NCBI GenBank assembly: GCA_947378785.1
Contig: CANCLK010000021.1
Span: 1-42,996 of the forward strand
DNA from: Comamonadaceae bacterium
Lineage (GTDB): Bacteria > Pseudomonadota > Gammaproteobacteria > Burkholderiales > Burkholderiaceae_C
Direction: 5' to 3'
DNA length: 42,996 bases
Numbering within the stretch: the first letter of the stretch is position 1; the number at the start of each line of letters is the position of its first letter. Shown in pieces: positions 7,826 to 16,567 of the stretch. Below the pieces are notes generated by a model. The model saw only the letters and a program-made list of their open reading frames with translations, ran no database searches and had not been told where the DNA came from. The translations under genes were made by a program, and so were the position numbers.

Positions 7826-8386
7826 CTACTTGCCGGCCGCAGGGCTCGAGCCCAACGCGCTGAGGGCCTGGCCCTGCAGGTCCTTGACCGAGAGTTTGGG
7901 CTGGAGCCCGCCAAGCGGCCAGTCAATGCCAACGGATGGGTCGTCCCAGGCGATACAGCGCTCAAACTCGGGCGCGTAGTAGTCGGTCGTCTTGTACAAA
8001 AAGTCGACGGTGTCGCTCAGCACCAAGAACCCGTGCGCAAGGCCGGGCGGCACCCACATCTGCTTGTGGTTGTCTTCTGTGAGCTCGACGCCGACCCAGC
8101 GGCCAAAGGCGGGGGAGTCTAGGCGGATGTCGACGGCGACGTCAAACACCGCACCGCGCACCACGCGCACCAGCTTGCCCTGCGGCTGTGTGGCCTGAAA
8201 GTGCATGCCGCGCAGCACGCCCTTGGCGCTGCGGCTGTGGTTGTCTTGGACGAAGGTGTGGTCGGTGCCGGTGGCGTCGTTGAAGGCCTTTTGGTTGAAG
8301 CTCTCAAAGAAGAAACCGCGCGCGTCGCCAAAGACTTTGGGCTCGATGACGAGCACACCGGGGATGGCGGTGGGGGTGGTTTTCAT
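7826..8386 (-). CDS. rfbC: dTDP-4-dehydrorhamnose 3,5-epimerase
   Basis: A 186-residue cupin enzyme, third step of dTDP-L-rhamnose synthesis. Conserved segments are [40 protein letters not shown] (with the catalytic His), [18 protein letters not shown], and [20 protein letters not shown]. The length matches the family. Its ATG overlaps the rfbA stop by 4 nt. Confidence 0.97.
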   Translation of the reverse strand: MKTTPTAIPGVLVIEPKVFGDARGFFFESFNQKAFNDATGTDHTFVQDNHSRSAKGVLRGMHFQATQPQGKLVRVVRGAVFDVAVDIRLDSPAFGRWVGVELTEDNHKQMWVPPGLAHGFLVLSDTVDFLYKTTDYYAPEFERCIAWDDPSVGIDWPLGGLQPKLSVKDLQGQALSALGSSPAAGK

Positions 8387-9285
8387 GCTTTACCGCCGGT
8401 CACACGCTGATCCTCTTTCAGCAAACGCAGCATGTACTGCCCGTAGCCGTTTTTAGACAGCGGCTGGGCCAGCTTTTCGAATTGCTCGGCGGTGATGAAG
8501 CCGTTGCGCCAGGCGATTTCTTCTAGGCAGGCGATCTTCAGGCCCTGCCGGCGCTCCAGCGTGGCGATGAACTGGCCGGCGTCCAGCAGGCTGTCATGCG
8601 TGCCGGTGTCTAACCAAGCGTAGCCGCGCTGCATGATCTGCACGTTGAGCTGGCCCCGGTCCAGATACGCTTGGTTGACAGCGGTGATCTCCAACTCGCC
8701 GCGAGCACTCGGTTTGACAGCCTTGGCGATGTCGACCACCTGGTTGTCATAGAAATACAAGCCCGTGACGGCGTAGTTGCTCTGCGGCTTGAGTGGCTTT
8801 TCTTCAATGCTGCTGGCTTGGCCTTGGGCATTGAAGGCGACCACGCCATAGCGCTCGGGGTCCTGCACATGGTAGGCAAAGACGGTGGCGCCCGTGGTCT
8901 TCGCGTCGGCCTCGGCGAGCAGGGTCGTGAAGTCGTGACCGTGAAAGATGTTGTCACCCAAGACCAGCGCGCTGGGCGCGCCGTTCAGGAACTTTTCACC
9001 GATCAAGAAGGCTTGCGCCAAGCCGTCCGGGCTGGGCTGCACAGCGTACTGCAGGTTCATGCCCCACTGGCTGCCGTCGCCCAGCAGCTGCTCAAAACGC
9101 GGCGTGTCTTGCGGCGTGCTGATGATGAGCACGTCTTGAATACCGCCTAGCATCAGCGTGCTGAGCGGGTAATAAATCATCGGCTTGTCGTACACCGGCA
9201 GCAGCTGCTTGCTCATGGCCAGCGTGGCCGGGTGTAGCCGGCTGCCGGAGCCGCCTGCGAGGATGATGCCTTTGCGTGGGGTCAT
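8383..9285 (-). CDS. rfbA: Glucose-1-phosphate thymidylyltransferase
   Basis: A 300-residue RmlA that forms dTDP-glucose from dTTP and glucose-1-phosphate. It begins [19 protein letters not shown] with [19 protein letters not shown] following, and has [14 protein letters not shown] and the C-terminal ARRNG-like segment ([14 protein letters not shown]). Its start overlaps the rfbD stop and its stop overlaps the rfbC start (ATGA both times), so the rfb genes are tightly coupled. Confidence 0.97.
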   Translation of the reverse strand: MTPRKGIILAGGSGSRLHPATLAMSKQLLPVYDKPMIYYPLSTLMLGGIQDVLIISTPQDTPRFEQLLGDGSQWGMNLQYAVQPSPDGLAQAFLIGEKFLNGAPSALVLGDNIFHGHDFTTLLAEADAKTTGATVFAYHVQDPERYGVVAFNAQGQASSIEEKPLKPQSNYAVTGLYFYDNQVVDIAKAVKPSARGELEITAVNQAYLDRGQLNVQIMQRGYAWLDTGTHDSLLDAGQFIATLERRQGLKIACLEEIAWRNGFITAEQFEKLAQPLSKNGYGQYMLRLLKEDQRVTGGKA

Positions 9286-10232
9286 GTGTGTTTCTTCATC
9301 AGAATTTCAGACAGCATGCTGTCAACGCCCTGCTGCCAGTCAGGCAAGCGGATGCCGAACGCGGCCTGCAGCTTGTGGGTATTAAGGCGGGAATTATGCG
9401 GGCGCTGGGCTGCGGTGACAAAGGCGGTGGACGGTACCGGCACGATCTCTTTCACGGCCCACGGCATGTCGGGCCGCAGCGCTTTGGCTTGGCTGATGAC
9501 GTGGCTGGCGTAGGCGTGCCAATTGGTTTCGCCAGCCGCGACCAGGTGGTAGATACCGGCCAATACGTCTTGAATAACTTCTTGATTAGTGTCTTGCTTG
9601 GCGTTATCGACCGCCATGACTTTCTGGATGGCCGCAGCGGTCACACTGGCAATCAACTCGGCCCCGGTGGGCGCGCCCCATTGGTCGTTGATCACCGTCA
9701 GGCGCTCGCGCTCTTGGGCTAACTTGAGCATGGTTTTGGCGAAGTTACTGCCGTGCGCGGCATACACCCAGCTGGTCCTGAAAATCAAATGCCGGGTACT
9801 GGCAGCCTGCACGCGCAACTCACCTTCGAGCTTGGTTTGACCGTAGATGTTGAGCGGTGCGGTGGCATCGGTTTCTTGCCAGGGCTCGGAACCGCTGCCG
9901 TTAAAAACGTAGTCGGTGCTGTAGTGAATGAGCCAGGCGCCCAAGGCTTCGGCCTCGCGGGCCAGCACTTCAGGTGCGTGGGCGTTGATGAGCCGGGCTT
10001 GCTCGGGCTCGCCCTCGGCCTTGTCGACCGCGGTGTAGGCGGCGGCGTTGACGATGACGTCGGGCCGGAGCTGGCGAATCGTCGCTGCCAGCGCTTCAGG
10101 TTGACCGAGGTCGCCACACAAACCGGCGCTGTGTGGGTTGCGGTCAAGCGCCACCAACTCACCCAAAGGCGCCAACGTGCGCTGCAGCGCTTGGCCGACT
10201 TGGCCGTTTTTGCCGAGGAGAAGGATTTTCAT
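9282..10232 (-). CDS. rfbD: dTDP-4-dehydrorhamnose reductase
   Basis: A 316-residue SDR enzyme (RmlD) that reduces the last intermediate to dTDP-L-rhamnose. It shows [17 protein letters not shown] (Rossmann), [24 protein letters not shown] and the catalytic [10 protein letters not shown] poorly conserved Gln/Asn-rich stretch around [18 protein letters not shown] is somewhat longer than in typical RmlD. It is coupled to rfbB and rfbA by 4-nt overlaps. Confidence 0.96.
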   Translation of the reverse strand: MKILLLGKNGQVGQALQRTLAPLGELVALDRNPHSAGLCGDLGQPEALAATIRQLRPDVIVNAAAYTAVDKAEGEPEQARLINAHAPEVLAREAEALGAWLIHYSTDYVFNGSGSEPWQETDATAPLNIYGQTKLEGELRVQAASTRHLIFRTSWVYAAHGSNFAKTMLKLAQERERLTVINDQWGAPTGAELIASVTAAAIQKVMAVDNAKQDTNQEVIQDVLAGIYHLVAAGETNWHAYASHVISQAKALRPDMPWAVKEIVPVPSTAFVTAAQRPHNSRLNTHKLQAAFGIRLPDWQQGVDSMLSEILMKKHT

Positions 10233-11302
10233 GCGTCAGCCGTGCTGGCGTACTGCGTTTGCACCCACTGCCGATAAGCGCCGCTTTGCACATGGGCGAC
10301 CCAGTCGGGGTTGGCTAGGTACCAGGCGATGGTTTTTTGGATGCCGGTCTCGAAGGTTTCGGCGGGCTTCCAGCCGAGTTCGCGTTGCAGCTTGCTGGCG
10401 TCTATGGCGTAGCGGCGGTCGTGGCCGGGGCGGTCTTTGACGTAGGTGATCTGCGAGCTGTAGCTTTGGCCGTCGGCCTTGGGGCGCATCGTATCTAACA
10501 AACTGCAGACGGTGTTGACGATGTCAATGTTCGGCTTTTCGTTCCAGCCGCCGACGTTGTAGACCTCACCCAAGCGGCCACGTGCCAGCACTTCCCGGAT
10601 GGCGCTGCAGTGGTCTTTGACGTACAGCCAGTCGCGCACCTGCATGCCGTCGCCGTACACCGGCAGGGCTTTGCCCGCTAAGGCATTGACGATCATCAGC
10701 GGGATCAGCTTTTCGGGGAAGTGATACGGCCCGTAGTTGTTAGAGCAGTTGGTGGTCAGCACCGGCAAGCCGTAGGTGTGGTGCCACGAGCGCACCAAGT
10801 GGTCGCTGGCGGCCTTGCTGGCGCTGTACGGGCTGTTGGGCTCGTAGCGATGCTCTTCGGTAAAAGCCGGCGCGTCTTTGCTCAAAGAGCCGTACACCTC
10901 GTCGGTCGATACATGCAAGAAGCGGAACGCGGCCTTAGCGTCTGCCGGGAGCTCACCCCAATAAGCCCGCACAGATTCCAGCAACCGGAAGGTGCCGACG
11001 ATGTTGGTCTGAATAAAGTCTTCAGGCCCGTGGATGGAACGGTCGACATGCGACTCGGCCGCAAAGTTAAGCACCGCGCGGGGTTGGTGCTGCGCCAGCA
11101 AGCTGGCGACCAAGGCGCTGTCGGCAATGTCCCCCTGCACCAAGGTGTGGCGCGCGTCGCCCTGCAGGCTGGCCAGGGTTTCTGGGTTGCCAGCGTAGGT
11201 CAGTTTGTCGAGGTTGATGACCGGCTCGTCCGACTGGGCCAGCCAGTCGAGCACAAAGTTGCCGCCGATGAAGCCGGCGCCGCCGGTGATGAGGATGGTC
11301 AC
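10229..11302 (-). CDS. rfbB: dTDP-glucose 4,6-dehydratase
   Basis: A 357-residue RmlB, second step of dTDP-rhamnose synthesis. It shows [60 protein letters not shown] and [19 protein letters not shown], all family hallmarks including the Tyr-x-x-x-Lys pair. The start is a GTG (11300-11302) without a clear Shine-Dalgarno sequence. A hairpin lies just upstream. Confidence 0.97.
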   Translation of the reverse strand: MTILITGGAGFIGGNFVLDWLAQSDEPVINLDKLTYAGNPETLASLQGDARHTLVQGDIADSALVASLLAQHQPRAVLNFAAESHVDRSIHGPEDFIQTNIVGTFRLLESVRAYWGELPADAKAAFRFLHVSTDEVYGSLSKDAPAFTEEHRYEPNSPYSASKAASDHLVRSWHHTYGLPVLTTNCSNNYGPYHFPEKLIPLMIVNALAGKALPVYGDGMQVRDWLYVKDHCSAIREVLARGRLGEVYNVGGWNEKPNIDIVNTVCSLLDTMRPKADGQSYSSQITYVKDRPGHDRRYAIDASKLQRELGWKPAETFETGIQKTIAWYLANPDWVAHVQSGAYRQWVQTQYASTADA

Positions 11303-11314
11303 GGGATTTTAAGA

Positions 11315-11337
11315 ATAGTTAGCTGAAGGCCAACTAT
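11315..11337. other. Hairpin between wzz-like gene and rfbB
   Basis: ATAGTTAGC (11315-11323) pairs with GCCAACTAT (11329-11337) through a 9-bp stem with one G-T pair and a 5-nt loop, in the 72-bp gap before rfbB. It lacks a good T-run, so it is more likely an RNA-stability or processing structure than a terminator. Confidence 0.35.
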
Positions 11338-11374
11338 AAGGGGCCAGACCGGCGTCAACGGTTGAAAGCGATAT

Positions 11375-12250
11375 TTATGCTGTGGGCGGCGACCGCAGAG
11401 ACAGCGCACGGCGAATGCGTGCCAGCTTGGCGGCGCTGGCCGGGTCGGCCTCTGCGCTGCGCAGGCCGTTGCGCATGAAGACCCACAAAAGCAACATGAA
11501 CCCGGTGGCCAGTGTGGCGCCAATGGCGATCATGGTTTTCTTTGGGCTGACAGCTCTTTCGGGCACGGTGGGTGCTTGGACGAGCTGGGAATCCGTCATA
11601 CCCTCTAGCTGAGATTCAATCGACATAATTTGGACCTGAGCCGCGAGGATGGTGCCGAGCAACTCCGAGTAGCCGCGAGGCGACTCTGCGCCACGCGGTT
11701 GCAACTTGTTCGGCGAGCTTTCAAGACCTTCGATAATTTCGTAGACCTTGAAGCTCACTTTTTGAGCAAGTGCTAGGCGTAACTTGGCGTCGGCCAACTG
11801 AGCCTCCAGCCTCGTCTTGGCTCGGCCTGCAGGCCGGCTTTGTTCGTAGGCTGCCGCCAGCAGCGCTGTGGCCGATGCGTGCGCTTGCTGGGGGGTGGTT
11901 CCGGTGACGGTGATGGTCAGTAGTTTGTCGTTGCGCCCCGGCGCGATTTTGATGCGCCCACGCAAGGCCTCTCGCGCAACTTCAACGCCGTGTCCTTGGA
12001 TCAGCCCAAGGCTGGTGGCGGCAGGGTCGAGCACTGACGCTGTCGTCAGGGCACTGGCCACGGCGGGTTCAGCCTGCAACACGGCCACACTCTCAAAAGT
12101 TTGGGGCAGATAAAAAGCGATGGCCAGCGCCGCGAAACCCACCGTCAACGGCCCGAGGATGAGCAGTTTGATGTTGTCGGCGAGTGTGACCAACAGGTCA
12201 AGCAAGCTGATCTCTGCCTCAGCGCTTGCTGGCAGTGGGGTGTTTTCCAT
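11375..12250 (-). CDS. Wzz-type polysaccharide chain-length determinant (co-polymerase)
   Basis: The 291-residue protein has the PCP layout: a short cytoplasmic start (EISLLDLLVTLADNIKLL), a first membrane helix near residues 31-50, and a long periplasmic region with coiled-coil character (KTRLEAQLADAKLRLALAQK). A second helix (MIAIGATLATGFMLLLWVFM) lies near residue 245-265, with a basic tail. It lacks the Tyr-kinase domain of Wzc-type proteins. It would set the modal length of the O-antigen or EPS chain in the inner membrane. It starts the minus-strand cluster leading to rfbBDAC and rfaH. Confidence 0.82.
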   Translation of the reverse strand: MENTPLPASAEAEISLLDLLVTLADNIKLLILGPLTVGFAALAIAFYLPQTFESVAVLQAEPAVASALTTASVLDPAATSLGLIQGHGVEVAREALRGRIKIAPGRNDKLLTITVTGTTPQQAHASATALLAAAYEQSRPAGRAKTRLEAQLADAKLRLALAQKVSFKVYEIIEGLESSPNKLQPRGAESPRGYSELLGTILAAQVQIMSIESQLEGMTDSQLVQAPTVPERAVSPKKTMIAIGATLATGFMLLLWVFMRNGLRSAEADPASAAKLARIRRALSLRSPPTA

Positions 12251-12397
12251 TCAGTGACTTTCTGGGGGTCTGGGCACATTGGCCAAAGGTAAAGCTAGCG
12301 GCTATTTTAGCCACCGTAAATTTGGCAACACTTTTCAAAAGTGCGCGGCGATAGCTTGTGCCGGCTTAGGCACCAGACCTCAGCCGGCGACGAACCC

Positions 12398-12760
12398 TCA
12401 GGCGACCTGCGCCTCGTTCAGACACTTGCCCAGCTGCGCAAAGTACTTGTTGGCGATGGGCGTGGGCATGACGTACTTGATGCGGGTGTCGACTTCGTCG
12501 GAGACCAGGGTGATGACGCCTTTTTTGCGCAAGGACTTGAGCCGCCGGTGGGCCGTGGTGGAGGACACGTCGTCATAAATGGCCATGGCCTGCAGCACCG
12601 TGATCTTTTGCTCGGCATGCCAGACGGTGGCAAACAGATGTAACAGGCGCTCTTCAACGGGGTCCAGTTTGGGGAAGTCTGGCAGCGCGTGAACAGCCTT
12701 CACCAGATTCAAAAACCGGAGGTACGTTTGGGAGTGCTGGCTGGTCAAGGATGAGGTCAT
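12398..12760 (-). CDS. Small winged-helix transcriptional regulator
   Basis: The 120-residue protein has an apparent winged helix: LDPVEERLLHLFATVWH, ITVLQAMAIYDDVSSTTAHR (recognition helix) and RLKSLRKKGVITLVSDEVD (wing), resembling MarR-like DNA-binding domains. No ligand-binding domain follows. It lies 147 bp ahead of the wzz-like gene on the same strand and is divergent from the phasin gene, so it could regulate either. The gap 12251-12397 holds a 15-nt palindrome (CACTTTTCAAAAGTG, 12329-12343) and the dyad GGCTA..TAGCC (12300-12312), possible regulatory sites. Confidence 0.65.
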   Translation of the reverse strand: MTSSLTSQHSQTYLRFLNLVKAVHALPDFPKLDPVEERLLHLFATVWHAEQKITVLQAMAIYDDVSSTTAHRRLKSLRKKGVITLVSDEVDTRIKYVMPTPIANKYFAQLGKCLNEAQVA

Positions 12761-12795
12761 CGGCGGATGATAGGCTTAAACCCACATAGACCAGC

Positions 12796-12821
12796 AAGTA
12801 ATATTACGAATGGTAAGTAAT
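12796..12821. promoter_or_regulatory. Direct repeats and palindrome between divergent regulator and phasin genes
   Basis: AAGTAAT occurs at 12796-12802 and 12815-12821, and the first copy overlaps the perfect palindrome GTAATATTAC (12798-12807). The site is 37-60 bp upstream of the winged-helix gene, the expected position of an operator for autoregulation. This is inference from layout only. Confidence 0.35.
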
Positions 12822-12919
12822 TTTTGGAGCTTTTTTAGAAGTCACGGTCTACACAAAATAGGCTTTGCCGGACTAGGATGCGCCATTGTTGTTCACTATT
12901 TATCTCAGGAGTCCGTCCC

Positions 12920-13396
12920 ATGACAAGCAAAAAACCATCCCCAACTGCCAAGGAGCCAAGCCCCGCGACAGGGCTGGTACAGGAGTCCGCGCAACAGATC
13001 TGGCTGGCGGGCTTGGGCGCGTTTGCCAAGGCGCAAGAAGAAGGCAGCAAGGTGTTTCAGGGCTTGGTGAAGGAAGGCCTAGACCTGCAGCGCCAAACCA
13101 AGGCGGCCGCTGAAGAAAAACTGGCAGAGGCTGCCAGCAAGCTGCGCAGCATGGCCGAGGCGTCGAACCTGAGCGTGTCTGCCCTGAGTGCCAAGGCGGC
13201 ACAACCGTGGGACAAGCTGGAGAGCATTTTTGAAGAGCGCGTGGCCAAAGCGCTGACGCACTTGGGCGTGCCGTCACAGGCGGAGTTTGAGGCGCTGCAG
13301 GCAGAAGTAGCCGCGCTGAAGAAAAAGTTGGCGGGGTTGGAGGGTGGTGGGAAGCCTGTCAAGCCAAGGGCGGTTCAAAAAACACCCCGCGTCTGA
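12920..13396 (+). CDS. Phasin (PHA granule-associated protein)
   Basis: The product has 158 residues from the ATG at 12920, which has AGGAG 8 nt upstream; an upstream ATG in the same frame has no ribosome site. After a Pro/Ser-rich start comes SAQQIWLAGLGAFAKAQEEG with GSKVFQGLVKEG following, the hallmark amphipathic segment of PhaI/PhaF-type phasins. Ala/Lys-rich helices and a C-terminal heptad region (EFEALQAEVAALKKKLAGLE), likely for oligomerisation, follow, with a basic tail. It should coat polyhydroxyalkanoate granules. A TetR regulator follows on the same strand. Confidence 0.88.
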   Translation: MTSKKPSPTAKEPSPATGLVQESAQQIWLAGLGAFAKAQEEGSKVFQGLVKEGLDLQRQTKAAAEEKLAEAASKLRSMAEASNLSVSALSAKAAQPWDKLESIFEERVAKALTHLGVPSQAEFEALQAEVAALKKKLAGLEGGGKPVKPRAVQKTPRV

Positions 13397-13479
13397 GCGC
13401 TACTGACCTTCCCTACTTACCCAGCGCCGATGCCTGAGGTAGAGTGGCTCTAAATTAAAGAGACAAGAGGGCAACGCAG

Positions 13480-14178
13480 ATGGCGAAAAAAGCGCCGCGC
13501 CGCACAGCGGAGCGCATTTTGGAGGTGACGCTGGAGCTGTTCAACCGCTTTGGCGAGCCCAATGTCTCGACCACGCTGATCTCGGCGGAACTTGGCATCA
13601 GCCCGGGCAACCTTTACTACCACTACCCAGCCAAAGACGAGCTGATCAATTCGCTGCTGGACCGCTACGAAACAGCCCTGAATGAACTGCTGGGCGCCAG
13701 CGAAGGGGTGCGCGATGTGGAGGACGCCTGGTTCTTCATGCACTCCCTGTTTGAGTTGATTTGGCAGTACCGGTTTTTGTACCGGGACCTGAATGATTTG
13801 CTGAGCAAGAACCGCAAACTCGAGACGCATTTTCAGCGGGTGATTGAGCATAAAACCCGCTCAGTGAAAGGTCTGCTGAACAGCCTAGTGCAGCACCGCG
13901 CGATGACGATGGACGCACGCGAGGCCGAGCCCACGGCGACCAGCATGGTGGTGGTGCTGACCTACTGGCTGAGCTTTGAGTACGTGCGCGACCCGCGCCA
14001 CGCGCTCGAACCCGAGCACGCACAGATGGCCTTGTTGCGCGGTGCGCACCATGTACTCAACCTGTTGATTCCTTACCTTGAGCCAAGCCAGCGGCTGCAT
14101 CTGCAGGCGCTGGTGACGGCGTACAGCAGCGCTGCCCCAGTACCGACAAACGTGACACACTCAGGGCTGAAAAAATAA
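13480..14178 (+). CDS. TetR-family transcriptional regulator
   Basis: The 232-residue protein has the TetR helix-turn-helix at its start: RTAERILEVTLELFNRFGEP with STTLISAELGISPGNLYYHY, ending in the typical YYHYPAKDEL. The remainder is helical and would bind an unknown ligand and dimerise. AGAGG precedes the ATG. It lies 84 bp after the phasin gene and 24 bp before a TPR-like gene, so a role in PHA or fatty-acyl metabolism is plausible but unproven. Confidence 0.88.
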   Translation: MAKKAPRRTAERILEVTLELFNRFGEPNVSTTLISAELGISPGNLYYHYPAKDELINSLLDRYETALNELLGASEGVRDVEDAWFFMHSLFELIWQYRFLYRDLNDLLSKNRKLETHFQRVIEHKTRSVKGLLNSLVQHRAMTMDAREAEPTATSMVVVLTYWLSFEYVRDPRHALEPEHAQMALLRGAHHVLNLLIPYLEPSQRLHLQALVTAYSSAAPVPTNVTHSGLKK

Positions 14179-14202
14179 GAAGTCACCTCAGGAGACAAAT
14201 CC

Positions 14203-14976
14203 ATGGCTACTTGGAGCCGGTTCATCAGTGCGGATGACGTGCAGTTTGACGCTGCCAGTCTGCAAAAAAACTGGCCGCGCCTGCACCGGTGTGACGCCGA
14301 ACCGATGCCTGTCGATGGTGACGTTTTGCACGCTTGGGTGTTGTTTCACAACGGTGACTTCCAACAAGCCACAGACAGGGGTCTGAAGGCCGGTACCGAT
14401 GGCGTGACCGTCGCCAACAAGGCCACCAGCGTCTACGCACGCTTTTTGGAGAAGCGTGAAAAAACCAAGCTCGCCTTGTTTTTGGAAGTTGCCGCCCGGG
14501 CGGAGGCGCAGCAAGCGCTGGTGCCCAACAACCCGAATGCCTTTTTTTGGCAGGCCTACGCGCTGAGCCAATACGGCCAAGCCATCAGCGTGGCCAAAGG
14601 CATGGCGCAGGGTGTGGGCAACAAGGTGAAAGCGGCGCTGAGCCACACGATAGCGCTCTGCCCCGTTCATGCCGATGCGCACTTGACGCTGGCGAATTTT
14701 CACGCCGAGGTGATTGACAAGGTCGGTGCGCTGATTGCCGGCATGACCTATGGCGCCAAGAAAGAAACAGGCTTGGCGCTGTTCAAGCAAGCGCTGCAAC
14801 TGAACCCTGGCTCACCCGTGAGCTTGATTGACTACGCCAACGGGTTGGTCATGCTGGAAGGTGAAAAGAAATTCAAAGAGGCCACCAAGCTTTACCAACA
14901 AGCGGTGGCCAGCCAGCCTCAAGATGCGCTAGACCGGATGGCCGTGGCGCTGGCGCGGGTGGAGTTGCAGAACTGA
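14203..14976 (+). CDS. TPR-like helical-repeat protein of unknown function
   Basis: A 257-residue soluble protein with no signal peptide. Helical repeats resembling tetratricopeptides are visible: ARAEAQQALVPNNPNAFFWQ, ALSHTIALCPVHADAHLTLA, LFKQALQLNPGSPVSLIDYA and ATKLYQQAVASQPQDALDRM, each with the small-large pattern and the xNP turn. Such repeats usually hold protein partners. It begins 24 nt after the TetR gene with AGGAGA in front, so the two are probably cotranscribed. No specific role can be assigned. Confidence 0.7.
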   Translation: MATWSRFISADDVQFDAASLQKNWPRLHRCDAEPMPVDGDVLHAWVLFHNGDFQQATDRGLKAGTDGVTVANKATSVYARFLEKREKTKLALFLEVAARAEAQQALVPNNPNAFFWQAYALSQYGQAISVAKGMAQGVGNKVKAALSHTIALCPVHADAHLTLANFHAEVIDKVGALIAGMTYGAKKETGLALFKQALQLNPGSPVSLIDYANGLVMLEGEKKFKEATKLYQQAVASQPQDALDRMAVALARVELQN

Positions 14977-14995
14977 GGGATTCGGGGATGGGGAT

Positions 14996-15078
14996 GGACT
15001 GCCGCGCTTTGCTCGCAGTGACGGAGGGTTTTAGCTTGTAGCGACCGGATTCGTCATTGCGAGCGAAGCGCGGCAATC
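14996..15078. repeat. Inverted pair of the palindromic repeat
   Basis: One copy (14996-15023, GGACTGCCGCGC form) faces an oppositely oriented copy (15052-15078, CGTCATTGCGAGCG form). Transcribed, the two arms can fold into a long hairpin of about 27 bp with a 28-nt loop. It closes the TPR gene on one side and lies just upstream of the toxin promoter, so it may act as a terminator or an mRNA 3' protector. Confidence 0.85.
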
Positions 15079-15111
15079 TAGGAGCCATGGTCCGCCCACT
15101 GCGGTCGCCCA

Positions 15112-15147
15112 TTGACGGAATTTTGGTCGTGTGCATAAAATGCACAC
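15112..15147 (+). promoter_or_regulatory. Promoter with overlapping operator for the toxin-antitoxin pair
   Basis: TTGACG (15112-15117) and TAAAAT (15136-15141) form a -35/-10 pair with an 18-bp spacer, each matching the sigma-70 consensus at five of six bases. A perfect inverted repeat, GTGTGCAT (15129-15136) and ATGCACAC (15140-15147), covers the -10 box and ends exactly at the toxin ATG (15148). The predicted transcription start falls on or next to the A of the ATG and no Shine-Dalgarno is present, so the mRNA looks leaderless. The palindrome is a strong candidate for the antitoxin-complex operator. Confidence 0.7.
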
Positions 15148-15432
15148 ATGTCCAGCCCAAAAACGTTCAATTGGAATGCGAGTAAAAACCAGTTGCTAGT
15201 ACAGGAGCGGGGTATTTCGTTCGAGCGGATAGTTTTTGAAATCAGCTGTGGAAATGAGCTGGCTGTACTTGAACACCCCAATCAAGAAAAATATCTCGGG
15301 CAAAAAATCTTAATGGTGCAAGTTGATGACTACGTGTACGCCGTGCCATTTGTTGAAACCGAAACAGAAATTTTTCTAAAAACCATCATCCCCAGCCGCA
15401 AGGCAACCCGGCAATACAGGAGCAAGTCATGA
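15148..15432 (+). CDS. BrnT-like toxin of a type II toxin-antitoxin pair
   Basis: The 94-residue protein begins MSSPKTFNWNASKNQLLVQE and continues RGISFERIVFE, following the BrnT pattern F-x-W-[DN]-x-x-K...[KR]-x-[GR]-[IV]-S-F. It continues with hydrophobic strands (KILMVQVDDYVYAVPFVE) and ends in the basic SRKATRQYRSK. BrnT toxins are RNases of the RelE-like fold. The toxin-first order and the 4-nt overlap with a CopG-like partner fit this family. Sequence similarity is moderate, so related RelE-fold families remain possible. Confidence 0.7.
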   Translation: MSSPKTFNWNASKNQLLVQERGISFERIVFEISCGNELAVLEHPNQEKYLGQKILMVQVDDYVYAVPFVETETEIFLKTIIPSRKATRQYRSKS

Positions 15433-15698
15433 AGAAAAATGCAAAGTACGATGAAGAAGAGTTAGCGATATTGCAGGCTTGGGAAGCGGGCACACTCAAA
15501 CCCGTGAGCGGTTTGGCCGTGCAGATGAAGGCGCACCAAGCGGCCGCTGAGGCCACTTTCAAAAAAGACCAGCGGCTGAACATTCGTATTTCTAGCAGAG
15601 ATCTAAAAAGTTTGCAGGCACGCGCGCTTGAGGAGGGCATTCCCTATCAAACATTTGCAGCTAGTTTGCTGCACAAGTTTGTCAGTGGGCATTTGTGA
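15429..15698 (+). CDS. CopG/ribbon-helix-helix-type antitoxin
   Basis: An 89-residue partner whose ATG overlaps the toxin stop (ATGA). The N-terminal half is acidic and probably binds the toxin (YDEEELAILQAWEAGTLKPV). The C-terminal half is RHH-like: QRLNIRISSRDLKSLQARAL, EEGIPYQTFAASLLHKFV. This organisation is usual for BrnA/CopG antitoxins that also repress the operon; the palindrome at 15129-15147 is its probable target. Confidence 0.75.
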   Translation: MKKNAKYDEEELAILQAWEAGTLKPVSGLAVQMKAHQAAAEATFKKDQRLNIRISSRDLKSLQARALEEGIPYQTFAASLLHKFVSGHL

Positions 15699-15722
15699 TT
15701 CCGCGGTAGCGGGGTCGGGGAT

Positions 15723-15750
15723 GGACTGCCGCGCTTCGCTCGCAGTGACG
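15723..15750. repeat. Palindromic repeat copy downstream of the antitoxin gene
   Basis: A GGACTGCCGCGC-form copy, 25 bp after the antitoxin stop. It is followed by the same flank (GAGGGTTTTAGCTTG) as the copy at 14996, so the repeated unit here is longer than the 28-bp core. It pairs with the oppositely oriented copy at 15870-15897 across the half-repeat array. Confidence 0.85.
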
Positions 15751-15778
15751 GAGGGTTTTAGCTTGCAGCGACCGGGTT

Positions 15779-15897
15779 AGTCATTGCGAAGTTTTTAAGT
15801 TCGTCATTGCGAAGTTTTTAAGTTCGTCATTTCGATACTTTTAAGTTCGTCATTTCGATGTTTTTATTTTCGTCATTGCGAGCGCAGCGTGGCAATC
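15779..15897. repeat. Tandem array of 23-bp half-repeats ending in a full repeat
   Basis: Four units of about 23 bp (15779-15800, 15801-15823, 15824-15846, 15847-15869), consensus TCGTCATTGCGAAGTTTTTA plus AGT with drift to CATTTCGAT, lead into a complete repeat (15870-15897, CGTCATTGCGAGCG..GGCAATC). Each unit starts with the left arm of the repeat, as if that arm had been amplified. The full copy overlaps the stop codon of the HAD gene on the minus strand. There are no spacers of the CRISPR kind. Confidence 0.85.
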
Positions 15898-16567
15898 AAT
15901 CTGCGAACGGCTTGCCTCGATACCAAGCCTTTTGTGCCATGCGGAGCATGGGTTTGTCCCCTGAGGTGTCGCCGTAGGCGTAGAGCGTCATGTTGGCCAA
16001 TACGGCTGCGTCGTAGCGCTCGGCCAGCCAAGCTTGCAAGCGAATGACTTTTTGCTGGCCGTGGCAGTTCAGTGTCTTCATGCGGCCTGTGAGCTGCCCT
16101 GAGATGTCGACTTCCATCTGCGTGCAGACCAGACCATCAAATCCCAATAGTTCTGCTGCCCGCTCCAAGTAAATATCGGGTGAGGCGCTGACCATGACGC
16201 AGCAGTGCCCTTCCGCCCGGTGCCACGCGAGCCGGGTCATCGTCGGGTCTTGCGCGCCCCTCAACTGCTGCGGCAATTGTTCGCTGGCCCAGCGTTCGGC
16301 CCAGCGCTGCACGTCGGCCGTGGGCGCGCCTTGCAACGCCGCCTTGAACAAGCGCGCCTTGGCGATGTCGTTGCGCACCAGCCGCAGCGCATGGCCGACC
16401 AACCACGGACTGCTGCGCAGCAGCGCCCACGCAAAACGCGGCCAGCCCAGCGCGGTCGCTAAAAAAGGCAGCAGGGTGTCGCCGTGAGTCAGGGTGCCGT
16501 CGAAGTCAAACGCCGCCACGCAAATGCCCGGCTGGCCGTTCTGGCCTGACGTGTCTATCGCGGGCAT
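15896..16567 (-). CDS. HAD-superfamily phosphatase (IB-like)
   Basis: The product has 223 residues from the ATG at 16567 (AGG 5 nt upstream; the TTG at 16582 in frame is less likely). HAD motifs are complete: I, FDFDGTLTHGD; II, VMVSASPDIY; III, a lysine near QQKVIRL; IV, YAYGDTSGDKPML. A helical cap lies between I and II. The family includes phosphoserine-phosphatase-like and lipid-linked sugar phosphatases. It overlaps the 3' end of the GT39-like gene by 13 bp and closes the operon with UbiA. In other bacteria HAD domains of this type occur beside or fused to UbiA-type prenyltransferases, so a lipid-linked phosphate substrate is likely. The stop codon lies in a repeat. Confidence 0.85.
   Translation of the reverse strand: MPAIDTSGQNGQPGICVAAFDFDGTLTHGDTLLPFLATALGWPRFAWALLRSSPWLVGHALRLVRNDIAKARLFKAALQGAPTADVQRWAERWASEQLPQQLRGAQDPTMTRLAWHRAEGHCCVMVSASPDIYLERAAELLGFDGLVCTQMEVDISGQLTGRMKTLNCHGQQKVIRLQAWLAERYDAAVLANMTLYAYGDTSGDKPMLRMAQKAWYRGKPFAD

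Noticed and set aside
15001..15078. Inverted repeats considered as IS or transposon ends
   Set aside because: No transposase lies between or near them, and copies recur in many contexts at a similar small size.
15779..15870. Possible CRISPR array
   Set aside because: The 23-bp units are contiguous, with no unique spacers, and derive from the dispersed repeat.
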